Below are positions 45,667 through 54,735 of a stretch of 64,000 nt of DNA, in pieces. The DNA comes from Rhynchospora pubera (taxonomy: Eukaryota > Streptophyta > Magnoliopsida > Poales > Cyperaceae): NCBI GenBank assembly GCA_028095005.1, contig CM051461.1, positions 169,329,144 to 169,393,143 on the forward strand, in the 5' to 3' direction. Every line of letters starts with the position of its first letter. Positions within the stretch are counted from its first letter, which is position 1. The position numbers and the translations under genes were made by a program. The notes beneath the pieces were generated by a model. It did no database searches and had not been told where the DNA came from. It was given only the letters and a program-made list of their open reading frames with translations.

Positions 45667-48600
45667 ATGAACTACAAACCACTGAAATTTTTATCTTGGA
45701 ATGTACGGGGGCTTGGTGATATTTCCAAGCGTTTGGTTGTGAGTGACACCTTACGTTCATCCAGATGTGATGTTTTTGCCCTTCAAGAAACTAAATTGAA
45801 TTGCCCTACTTCCTCTGTTATTGCTTCTTTTACGCCTAGCTTTTTTGATAAAGACCTAGCTATACTTGATTCTCTTGACACCAGAGGTGGTTGTATTTTG
45901 GGCTGGAAGAGATGCTTCTCTAAGCTGTCCTCTTGGGCTACACGTCATACTATCAGTGTGCTTCTTCTTGACTTAAGAACAGATAATACTTTCATGATTA
46001 CCAACGTCTATGGCCCTCATAATAACCTTGATAGAAATGAATTTTTTAAAGAGTTGCGCTACATTGCCACTCTCTCTGAGGTTCCTTGGATGATTTTAGG
46101 AGATTTCAATGTTGTCAGATGGATGAATGAGAGATCAACAACGGCCACTGATTTTTCTCAAATGCTTTTGTTCAATGACTTTATCAGAGATTTGCACCTT
46201 TTCGATACACCTTTGACGAATAAGCTTTACACTTGGTCTAATAAACAGCCTGTTCCTGTTTTATCTCGTTTAGATAGAGTTCTTCTTTCACCTCACTGGT
46301 TAAATGCCTTTCCTGTTCTCACCCTTGAGGCCTTACCAACTATTGTCTCAGACCACGTCCCTCTTAGACTACACTGCAAACAGTTAGCAACAGTGCCAAA
46401 AAGATTGAGGTTGGAAATGTTTTGGTTCAAACATGAAGAATTTCATACCATAACAAGGGACACCTGGAGCTTACCTACAACAGTACCAGCGGCGCAACGT
46501 TTTTTCCTTAAAACTGACCAGCTACAAAAGAATCTCAACTCTTGGCACAAAGTCACCTTTCCTTCTGTCAACATCCATCTCTCCAATGCTAAGCAGTTCA
46601 TCTCTCTCTTTGATTCTTTAGAAGAGCACAGACCTCTTTCTACGTTGGAACTTAGAATCCGTATCTTAGTTAAAGAAAGAGCCTTTTACTTAGCAAACAT
46701 CATTGAAAATAGATGGCATCAAAGGGCAAGGATACAGTGGCTGAAATGTGGGGACAGGAATACACGTTTTTTCCATGCTACTGCTTCAACAAAATTAAGA
46801 AAGAAAAGAATTTCTAGTCTTCTCATTGATGACCAACTTGTAACAGATTCAGAACAGATCTTACATGCTTTCACTGTTTTTTATTCTAACCTCCTTGGTA
46901 ACTCTGCGCCAGTATACCCTTGCTCTCTCTACTCCCTTTATAGGGACAGACCTTTGCTCTTAGAGCTTGACAGTCCTTTCACAATTTCAGAGATAAAAAA
47001 AGCCGTTGGAAAGTTGGCTAATAACAAAGCGTCGGGGCCGGATGGGCTACCCAACGAGTTTGCAAAACTTAAGTGGGAAACTATTCAAGAAGATATTTCA
47101 GATATCTTCACTGATCTATTCAATTCAAAGCTCAATCTGCAAGATTTTAACCATGCACATATCACTTTACTCCCAAAGTCAGAAAATGCTTCAACTCTAA
47201 CCTCGTTCCGTCCTATCAGCATCATCAATTACATCCCCAAACTTATTGCCAAAGTGCTGGCTTCTAGACTAGCTACTTTCATTCCTGTTCTGGTCTCAAC
47301 TTCACAAACTGGTTTCATACGACACAGACTGATCCATGAAAACTTTTTAGGAGCTAGAGAGATCATAGCTCACCTCTCCAATTGCAAAGAACCGTCATTT
47401 CTAATAAAACTGGATTTCTACAAAGCGTTTGATACCGTTAACTGGTCTTTCCTTTTCAATGTGCTCAAAACCATTGGCATACCTCCCAAATTTTCTTCGT
47501 GGATAGAATTACTTCTCACAACCGCTTCTTCTTCTGTAATAGTTAACAATCAAGTCGGCCCTGTTTTCACTCACAAGCAAGGCTTGAGGCAAGGAGATCC
47601 GTTATCTCCCTTTCTTTTCATTTTAGTGGCTGATGTGCTCACTAATTTGTGTCAGGCAGCAGGTATAGCCATCGGTTCAGGTATCTCCACTCGCTTAAGT
47701 ACACCTTTTCACATTCTTCAGTACGCAGACGATACTTTGATTTTCTCCACAGCCAAAGGAAAAGCAGCTCAGACACTGAAACTGGTGCTTACTTTGTTCT
47801 CTCTTTTCTCGGGTCTCAATTTAAATCTGGAGAAATCTACAATCATTCCTTTTAACTTAACTTCTTTTCAGTTAGAGCACATCAAGCAAGTCATGCACTG
47901 TGACAACTCCTCTCTTCCTCTCACTTACCTTGGTTTGCCTCTTACTGCTTGTAGACCAACAAAAGAAACCTTCCTTCTTTTGATAGAGAAATTAGAAAAA
48001 AAACTTGCAAGCTGGAAGAATAAGCTCCTTTCTCGAGCAGGCAGGTTGACACTGGTTTCCTCTGTACTCTCTTCCATCCCAATTTTTTTCATGACAGTTT
48101 TCAGGCTGCCGAGCTGGGTACTTAAGTCAATCGACAAGTTAAGACGGAATTTTCTCTGGGGAAAATCAGCAGGAAATGGTACAGGAATTCCTTTGCTATC
48201 GTGGGACAGAGTTTGCCTACCAAAAAATTTAGGAGGGCTGGGCATACTGAATTTGAAAATTCTTAATATATCCCTGCTTCTCAAGTGGCTTTGGCGATTG
48301 TTCGATCAACCGACCTCTCTATGGGCTACTCTCGCCAGAAAATTGCTTTCTTCTCAAGCCAATGTTACACCTCTCTCTTGGGCTGCCAAGGGTTCTTTTT
48401 TCTGGAAAGATTTGATGCATTTAAGGCACATTTTCTCTATTGCAACGTCAGTTCAACTAGGAAATGGCAGGGACACTCTATTCTGGTATTCAAACTGGGG
48501 TTTGGGCCCTCTGCACTTCTTTGATAGCTTTGCTAAACCCCTCAGACCAAACCTTACAGTGGATAAAGTTTTGCTCTCACCTGCCCAAATAATGCCTGCA

Positions 48601-49209
48601 CCTTGGTCTTTACAAGTACACAATGCTGTGATGTCAATTCATTCTTCGACCTTCTCAAGTCAATCTGACAAATTCATTTGGAAATGGAATCCCTCTGGCT
48701 CCTTCTCAGTACATTCAGCTTACACCATGTTGAGTTCAGCAGGTAAGACATCCTTTCCAGGTGTCCTGATATGGAAAACAAAACTTCCACCTTCACTGCA
48801 AATTTTTACCTTTCTTCTTTATTTCAATCGAATTCTGACACAGGAAAATTTGCTGAAAAGACATATTTTGGTGCAGCCAGGCTGTGCTCTTTGTGATAGC
48901 CCCATCATTGAAACAACCTCTCACCTTTTTTGTGAATGCAACTTTGTTAAGGACTTATGGCTCAAAATTCGTTCACTACACCATAATGTTACACTTCCAA
49001 CTCATACTGAAGTGCAGCCTCTCATCCTTAGTGCTTTACAGAATATCCAACAAGACAGAAGGGATTTCCAAGCAATAATTACTTTCACTGTTTTGTGGGC
49101 AACCTGGTTAGAGAGAAACAACCGTGTGTTCAGAGCAGAGAAGAGAAGTGTCACCTCCTTGCTGCACTGGATTTTATTCCAACAGGAGCTTTTCCGAAAA
49201 CACTGCTAG
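45667..49209 (+). CDS. LINE (L1-type) ORF2: endonuclease, reverse transcriptase, zf-RVT
   Basis: Uninterrupted frame of 1180 residues from the ATG at 45667. The N-terminal exo/endo-phosphatase-type endonuclease nicks target DNA: FLSWNVRGLGD, ALQETKL, NVYGPHNN, ILGDFNVVRW, SRLDRVLLS and SDHVPLRL. The reverse transcriptase copies the RNA at the nick: FRPISIINYIPK, IKLDFYKAFDTVNW, LRQGDPLSPFLF, the catalytic LQYADDTLIF and LPLTYLGLPL. A zf-RVT domain near the end has CALCDSPIIETTSHLFCECN. All expected catalytic residues I can see are present, so the enzyme may be active. It lies within the Helitron; whether it was inserted there or carried in is not resolved. Confidence 0.9.
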   Translation: MNYKPLKFLSWNVRGLGDISKRLVVSDTLRSSRCDVFALQETKLNCPTSSVIASFTPSFFDKDLAILDSLDTRGGCILGWKRCFSKLSSWATRHTISVLLLDLRTDNTFMITNVYGPHNNLDRNEFFKELRYIATLSEVPWMILGDFNVVRWMNERSTTATDFSQMLLFNDFIRDLHLFDTPLTNKLYTWSNKQPVPVLSRLDRVLLSPHWLNAFPVLTLEALPTIVSDHVPLRLHCKQLATVPKRLRLEMFWFKHEEFHTITRDTWSLPTTVPAAQRFFLKTDQLQKNLNSWHKVTFPSVNIHLSNAKQFISLFDSLEEHRPLSTLELRIRILVKERAFYLANIIENRWHQRARIQWLKCGDRNTRFFHATASTKLRKKRISSLLIDDQLVTDSEQILHAFTVFYSNLLGNSAPVYPCSLYSLYRDRPLLLELDSPFTISEIKKAVGKLANNKASGPDGLPNEFAKLKWETIQEDISDIFTDLFNSKLNLQDFNHAHITLLPKSENASTLTSFRPISIINYIPKLIAKVLASRLATFIPVLVSTSQTGFIRHRLIHENFLGAREIIAHLSNCKEPSFLIKLDFYKAFDTVNWSFLFNVLKTIGIPPKFSSWIELLLTTASSSVIVNNQVGPVFTHKQGLRQGDPLSPFLFILVADVLTNLCQAAGIAIGSGISTRLSTPFHILQYADDTLIFSTAKGKAAQTLKLVLTLFSLFSGLNLNLEKSTIIPFNLTSFQLEHIKQVMHCDNSSLPLTYLGLPLTACRPTKETFLLLIEKLEKKLASWKNKLLSRAGRLTLVSSVLSSIPIFFMTVFRLPSWVLKSIDKLRRNFLWGKSAGNGTGIPLLSWDRVCLPKNLGGLGILNLKILNISLLLKWLWRLFDQPTSLWATLARKLLSSQANVTPLSWAAKGSFFWKDLMHLRHIFSIATSVQLGNGRDTLFWYSNWGLGPLHFFDSFAKPLRPNLTVDKVLLSPAQIMPAPWSLQVHNAVMSIHSSTFSSQSDKFIWKWNPSGSFSVHSAYTMLSSAGKTSFPGVLIWKTKLPPSLQIFTFLLYFNRILTQENLLKRHILVQPGCALCDSPIIETTSHLFCECNFVKDLWLKIRSLHHNVTLPTHTEVQPLILSALQNIQQDRRDFQAIITFTVLWATWLERNNRVFRAEKRSVTSLLHWILFQQELFRKHC

Positions 49210-49287
49210 TTTAGTTCCGCTTGTTTTTCTTTTTTGTTTTTCCTTCCCTTACACTTGGTAGCCTCTACCAAGGTTTCTAAAAAAAAG
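49210..49287 (+). other. LINE 3' UTR with terminal hairpin and poly-A
   Basis: CTTGGTAG-CCT-CTACCAAG (about 49254-49272) is a perfect 8-bp stem with a 3-nt loop, followed by GTTTCT and an A-run. The order hairpin, U-rich, A-run is shared with the tails of the LINEs ending at 11929 and 35924. Confidence 0.75.
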
Positions 49288-49293
49288 AAATTA

Positions 49294-50838
49294 TGTCAAA
49301 GTAGCGGCCTTTTGCATTTTTGAAGTATTTCACTTAAAAAAATGACTTTTATAAATACTAAAGTTTCTAAAAATAAAAAATAAGTATTTTCGAAATAAAA
49401 ACTTCAAATGTGCTATCTTCAAAAAGCTAAGTCTACTCGAGTACAAATATTTTCAAAAGTCTAAGCAACTTCGAATATGATCTATTTTCTAAAAAAAATA
49501 TCGAGTATCTTCAAAAGTCAAGTATTTTCGAAATGGAAAAGTATTTTCTAAAATCAAAAGTGCAAAGGCCAAGGTGAATAAAATTATCAAATATCCCAAG
49601 TGAAACTTCAGGAATTTAAAGTCCAAAACACGAAACCCAAAGTCAAATCCAAACCTCTTCGTTTGAGGAAAAGTCCCTCGCTAAGGTTGAGATCGACCTT
49701 AGATGACTTAGAAATTGAATTCTTACGGGCCCCTTCGTCCAAAGAATTCCATTTTTGTTCTCATAAGAAGATCGACTAAGATGGTCCCGAGAACCGACTC
49801 TTATCAAGAAGACCGACTAAGATGGTCCCTAGGGTCGTTAAAGAACCAACTCTTATTAAGAAGACCGATGAAGATGGTCCCTAGGGTTGTAAAAGAACCA
49901 ACTTTCGCCGAGTAGCCGTTAAAGAGGACCCGAAGGTTGCGAAACTTCTTTTGTTCTTATAAGAAAACCGATGAAGATGGTCCCGAGAACCGACTCTTAT
50001 TAAGAAGACCGATGAAGATGGTCCCTAGGGTCGTTAAAGAACCAACTTTTATTAAGAAGACCGATGAAGATGGTCCCTAGGGTTGTAAAAGAACCAACTT
50101 TCGCCGAGTAGCCGTTAAAGAGGACCCGAAGGTTGCAAAACTTCTTTTGTTCTTATAAGAAGACCGATGAAGATGGTCCCAAGAACCGACTCTTATTAAG
50201 AAGACCGATGAAGATGGTCCCTAGGGTCGTTAAAGAACCAACTCTTATTAAGAAGACCGATGAAGATGGTCCCTAGGGTTGTAAAAGAACCAACTTTTGT
50301 CGTGGCCGCCCAAGAGGCCCCGAAGGTTGCAAAACCCCTTTTCACTCTCACAAGAAGGCCAGCCATAGCCCCGAGAGTTTACCATAAATAACATCAAGTG
50401 AAGCCTTCCCTTTTCATCAACCAGAAACCTCTTCTAAACCAAAAATCCATTCCCTTCTTTTAGTCATGTTTAAATTCTTTTGTTGATTCTTAATTGGGTC
50501 CCGTCCATTGAGTTTGGTACCATCAATTAAGTCCCCCGCGATAGCACTCCATAAGTCTCTTTCCTTAGCCCATTACGTCAATACCCTTCATGTCCCTTAA
50601 TCAGAGGTTCCCGTAGGAAACTACGGGGTAATTAACAGTAGGGGCTTGCGCCTACTGGAAAGAAAGGACCCGCTAAATCAAGAAACTTCTTTAAGTAGCG
50701 ACTCTTTATAAGGTTCTCTTGTGTTGAGAGATACCCGCCATAGAGATCGAAACCTTAAGGGAGGTGAATCTAAGGCTATGTTCCCATTGTTCTTCGAGAA
50801 ATTCCTTCGAGGAGAATAATGACGAAAAAGCCGCGACA
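49294..50838 (-). mobile_element. LTR-like block related to element Y (minus strand)
   Basis: Read on the minus strand it starts TGTCGCGGCTTTTTCGTC and ends TACTTTGACA (TG...CA). The interval 50597-50670 is the inverse of a Y LTR stretch (20330-20400): CTTTCTTTCCA, AGGCGCAAGCCCCT, CTGTTAATTACC and GAACCTCTGATTAA. No target duplication was found at these ends, so the limits are tentative. No coding capacity. Confidence 0.45.
49755..50335. repeat. Tandem repeats with GATGAAGATGGTCCC motif
   Basis: Units of about 52 bp (AAGAAGACCGATGAAGATGG, TCCCTAGGGT, AAAGAACCAACT) combine into a larger unit of about 190 bp that also holds TTTCGCCGAGTAGCCGTTAA. The larger unit recurs from about 49770, 49960 and 50150. 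It lies inside the LTR-like block. Confidence 0.8.
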
Positions 50839-50841
50839 GAG

Positions 50842-51420
50842 AGCTCAGTCAATCAGACCAGATAATGGCCCTGAGAATTATGAGACAATTGCTCACACAT
50901 ATAGCCTTATGCTACTGTTTTCTCGTGTTAAGGCAAACCAAGAGAAATTTACCATATAACAATGATAACATTTTTAGTCGATTCCTTGATATTAACTTAG
51001 ATTAGCACATCTTGGGTTAACAATTTTATTGTTGAAGGTGGTTTCTTTTTTATAGGTTACAAAAAGACCTTGTCTGATTGTAATTCTAGGACAGATTATA
51101 CACTTGTCTTAGATAAGCAGGTGCACTTCCACCTTTCTTAATTATTTTTAATAAGACTTCCTTTCGTGAACTTTTACTTTAGCACAACTGATTGGTTGCT
51201 GACCTTAAATTACTATTTGTATTTTAGTGGTGAGCGTGCTCAATTAAATAGATTAACGACTCAGATACACAAGATGGATCATGATGTGCTTGTTGGACTT
51301 TATTTATGGCTTTGAACTTGAGGTACTTCTCGGTCAAGCTTAGATCTTGATCATATTTGTTTTGAGAATCAGTACAAGTCAGTTCTATGCTTGGATTCCA
51401 TTTCTGAACTTGCATTTGAT
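50842..51420 (+). pseudogene. Exon-like fragments, possibly from an EFR3/SRL2-like gene
   Basis: The frame at 50847-50930 reads SIRPDNGPENYETIAHTYSL then MLLFSRVK, with an exon-like end. The PENYETIAHTYSL...LLFSR pattern recalls plant EFR3/SEMI-ROLLED LEAF 2-like ARM proteins. Two further exon-like pieces follow, at about 51056-51120 (KKTLSDCNSRTDYTLVLDKQ) and about 51229-51312 (GERAQLNRLTTQIHKMDHDV), each near plausible splice sites. I infer captured exons of one host gene; the identity is tentative. Confidence 0.4.
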
Positions 51421-51830
51421 ATTTGACCTCTTGATTGGTCGGTGATTGTTAGATAATGAAAAAAAATGTAATTTGATAACAAAATTGGTAATGCATTTTA
51501 TTTTTTTTAGGTAAATCAGTATTATTATTATTTTTTCTGTAATTGTTGTATGTGTCATGGGGACAAGGTGAATGGAGCAGCGAACTGATTGGGATAGTTT
51601 TGGGGGTCTGACTTACAAGTTGTAGTTGATGCTCTACAAAATTTTAACAAGTAAAAGTTGATTCTTTTTACTTTCGAGCTGCTACTTTTTTTTAAACCAA
51701 AAAAAGATTTAAACATCAAGGCGAGAGTAAAGAGAATTTAGGTGGTTTATGGTCATTATTGTTGGCTTTTACAAGTTATATACAAATTGCAAGTTTGGTT
51801 GTTTGATTTTCCTTCACTAAGGCTCCGTTT
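51421..51830. other. Helitron interior, no gene
   Basis: AT-rich sequence with a short ATT repeat at about 51520-51535. Nothing recognised. Confidence 0.4.
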
Positions 51831-51955
51831 GGATACCGTGTGGGAAGAAGGGAAGAAATTTATTATAAACAATCCAAACTCTTCACAAAGTTACACACTT
51901 CCCAATACTTCTTCTCACTTCTTCCCTTCGTCCCACACCTCATCCAAACGGAGCC
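51831..51955. mobile_element. MITE, GGCTCCGTTTGGAT family, complete
   Basis: 125 bp with GGCTCCGTTTGGAT and ATCCAAACGGAGCC ends, and TAA on both sides (51828-51830 and 51956-51958). It lies inside the Helitron near its 3' end and is the same family as the MITE the Helitron entered. Confidence 0.9.
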
Positions 51956-52051
51956 TAAGTCACGCTGCCAATATGGAGATGACATGAATCCTGGAAAGAT
52001 TTAATGATGGAAAGAAATTTGACTTCAATTTACTTCTAAATAGTAATATTT

Positions 52052-52082
52052 GCCCATACATTTGGATGGGCGTATATGCTAG
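52052..52082 (+). other. Helitron 3' terminus: hairpin and CTAG
   Basis: GCCCAT (52052-52057) pairs with ATGGGC (52066-52071) around an 8-nt loop. Seven bases later CTAG (52079-52082) ends the element before T, the standard Helitron 3' end. Confidence 0.88.
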
Positions 52083-52186
52083 TTTATTATAAACAATCCA
52101 AACTCTTCACAAAATTACACACTTTCCAATACTTCTTCCCCCTTCTTCCCTTATTCCTCTTGTTCCCACACCATCCAAACGGAGCC

Positions 52187-52272
52187 TAAAAGAAGGCGCG
52201 TGTCTTTCTCAATCGCTTTTAGAATCTTCTCTCCTGTTTGCGTCGGACCGTCGGTCCATTTCTTTCTGCGTA
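52187..52272. other. KIX-array 5' flank, piece between two insertions
   Basis: GTCTTTCTCAATCGCTTTTA, GAATCTTCTCTCCTG and TTGCGTC match the leader of copy C (56712-56753). It continues the flank interrupted at 35738 and is cut again at about 52272. Confidence 0.75.
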
Positions 52273-53154
52273 AGGGTGCGTTTGACAACCCAAGTTTAGC
52301 ATTCTTTTGAGATTAGTGCACTAACGTATATCAAGAGTGTTTGTTAAATATATCAAGGTTAGTGGATTTAGCTACTAAACTTTCACTATCCAACTAATCT
52401 AGTAAATTAGTTTTCTCTTTGCATTCAAGTGGAGAGAGAAATGTATAAAAGTTATTCTTTTCAATTTTTTAATGTTGGCTTGCCACCTTTAATTAATCAC
52501 CGGTTTTTTCCGTCCAATGAATAATCCTTAATATAAATAAAATATGAAGGATTAATAAATAATAATAATAATTAAATTAATTAATAATTAGTTTACAAAT
52601 AATTAATATTAATATTAATATTTAATTAATAATTATTGTAATAATAATTAGAAATTAATAATGAATGTATACATTTAAATAATTCTTAATATAAAATAAT
52701 AATAATAATTAATAATAGTTATTATAATAATAATAATTAATAATGGTTTATTTCTATAATTCATAATTTATAATTCAAAATAATCAATATTAATAATTAT
52801 TGCAATAATTATAATATTTAATAATTAATAATAGTTAATGTAAATAATAATTAGTAATTGATAATAATTATATAAATTTAAATAATCCGTAATATAAAAT
52901 AATAATAATAATGATGGTAATTAATAATATTCATTATAACAATGATAATAATAATTAATAATGATTTATTTCTTTAATTTATAATTAATAATAATAATTT
53001 TTATTAAAATTAATAGTAATTAATAACTACGAATTAATAATAGTTAATAATAATAATAACATTAAGGAATGATAAAGAGTATTCTGGGACTTGATTGTTA
53101 GTATTAAGAATATTATTAATTATTAATGTTAATAGTAATTAATAGTAATTTTTA
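52273..53154. other. AT-rich low-complexity region
   Basis: Dominated by degenerate TAATAATAAT/AATTAATAAT tracts. The left edge (GGGTGCGTTTGACAAC) looks like a transposon end, but no clear partner was found. No gene. Confidence 0.5.
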
Positions 53155-53155
53155 A

Positions 53156-53953
53156 GAAAAATTAGATTTATGCCACTGGCAAAACTTGTTAATTAGAGAA
53201 ATGTCATTGTTAAATTGATAATTAGATATTTGCCACTATAAAATTGTTAAAATTAGTTTTATGCCATTATTTTCTAAAAAAATCTAGTAAATTATAAATA
53301 TGCCACTCTCAAATCTACCATTATTTTGAAATATTCCCAAACTATCCTCTTATGTTGTACCAAAAAGGAAGATAAACTATTAGGAAAACTAAATTTAAAA
53401 TCAGACTAATTATGGAAACAAATACCAATAAAAATTGATAAATTTAAAATCAGATTTCGTGGGCCGAAGCGTATATAACTATATGTATGTAATATATATA
53501 AAATACTAATTTCGTTCTTACTGTGAACATGTTCGCAATGCACATTATTTGTTTTTTTTTTGGTCTTGTTATCAAATTTTATTCGGTAGGAAAAATGATT
53601 TATAAACCATATATATATACAATTTTGTTTTGCCAAAAAAAAAATGTTTAAGTCATTGTTTCAATGCACAAGTGGCGTAAAACTAAGTTTTATATTTTTA
53701 TTGTGGCATAAAACTCATTTTTATTATTTGTTATGGCATAAAACTATTTTGTTATTTAGTGATGATATTTTTCTAATTTTAAATTTATGCAGTGGCATAT
53801 TTAAAAGGGTAAAATTGTCATATCAATAGGTCAATGGCATAAAACTAATTTTTACTATTTTGTAGTGACATAAAAATAATTTGTCATTTAGTGATGGCAT
53901 TCTCCTAATTTCATTTTTTCTCAGTGGCATAAACCTAATTAACCCTAATTTTT
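53156..53953. mobile_element. TIR element, TTTATGCCAC family, second copy
   Basis: The left end AAATTAGATTTATGCCACTG and the right end CAGTGGCATAAACCTAATT are inverted. Further GTGGCATAAAACTAA motifs recur subterminally. Same family as 5530-6401. Exact ends are uncertain in the AT-rich surroundings. Confidence 0.6.
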
Positions 53954-54640
53954 ATTATAGCATTAACGTTGTAATTTTTATTAAAATTTACAGTAATTAA
54001 TAACTACTAATTAATTATAACATTAACGTTTTTTTCATAAAAATCAAAACTAATCAATAATTTATTCATTTTCCTCCATAACTAACCTCAACATACCACG
54101 CCAAACAATATTTACTAACTTTAGACTACCACTAACCTCAAAAATATTAACCTTACACTAGTGACCCTACTTAGTGATAGTCTAAAAATCCTTGGTCCTT
54201 GGCTCACCCTTTGGAAGACCGTCCTAAAATCCGGACCGGACCGGCCCTTCGAAGGGCTTTTCGATGGACAAAGGTCTAGAAGAGCCGAATTTTAGAAGGA
54301 TCGGGTCTAATTTTTTTTAAAGACGAATGTTAAAGGGCCGAATTTTGAAGGGCCGGATCCGACCTAATCGTTCAATAGTAGTGGATATTTAATCATGATG
54401 GAACGACAAAGATTAAAAAACTATTAAAAAAATTAAATGTTGGTATTATTTTAGAAAGACTAGAAGGGCCAAGGACCTATAAAGGTTGAGTTTTCAAAGA
54501 CCGATCTCGTATTTCAAAAAATAAACCCGTCTAACCCGTTCCATCTCGATCTTTTTTTTAATCCGATCCGATTCGGTCCTTCCACTGAATCCGTCAAGTC
54601 CGGTTGTTTGAAATCCGGCCCGGCCGTTTTGACTTTCACT
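53954..54640. other. Transposon remnants upstream of copy B
   Basis: AT-rich DNA, then at 54230-54620 a GC-rich zone with repeated GGACCGG, GGGCCG and GAAGGGC motifs that resembles subterminal regions of a DNA transposon. No gene. Confidence 0.4.
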
Positions 54641-54684
54641 GACCCTACTAAACTTTGTTTCGCCAAATCCACCCTAAATTTGCT

Positions 54685-54715
54685 TCTCTTCTCTCTCTCT
54701 CTCTCTCTCTCTCGT
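54685..54715 (+). repeat. (CT)n leader microsatellite
   Basis: CT repeats immediately upstream of the copy B start. Equivalent tracts precede copies C (about 56805-56823) and E (about 61197-61230), so it is an ancestral leader feature. Confidence 0.85.
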
Positions 54716-54735
54716 ACGGAAAGGTGCCCTCTGCG

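Larger units (their letters stand above)
37986..52082 (+). mobile_element. Helitron, 14.1 kb, with captured exons and nested elements
   Basis: The 5' end TCTCTACTACTTATAAAGC fits the plant Helitron terminus (TCTCTACTA). The 3' end is a hairpin (52052-52071) followed by seven bases and CTAG. The host dinucleotide is A|T with no target duplication, proven by the split MITE. No Rep/helicase is visible, so it is non-autonomous. Cargo includes an AP-3 sigma exon, an aconitase piece, another Helitron 5' end at 40443, an LTR-like promoter, the hairpin array, a LINE, an LTR-like block, further exon-like pieces and a MITE. Confidence 0.85.
37932..52186. mobile_element. MITE split in two by the Helitron
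   Basis: The left piece, 37932-37985, starts GGTTCCGTTTGGATGAGG. The right piece, 52083-52186, ends CCATCCAAACGGAGCC. Joined, they form one member of the GGCTCCGTTTGGAT family, with continuity at AATAAA/TTTATT as in 37035-37193. TAA flanks the outer ends (37929-37931 and 52187-52189). Everything between is the Helitron. Confidence 0.85.

Noticed and set aside
47006..48524. ORFs overlapping LINE ORF2 in other frames
   Set aside because: Shadows of the 1180-residue ORF2.
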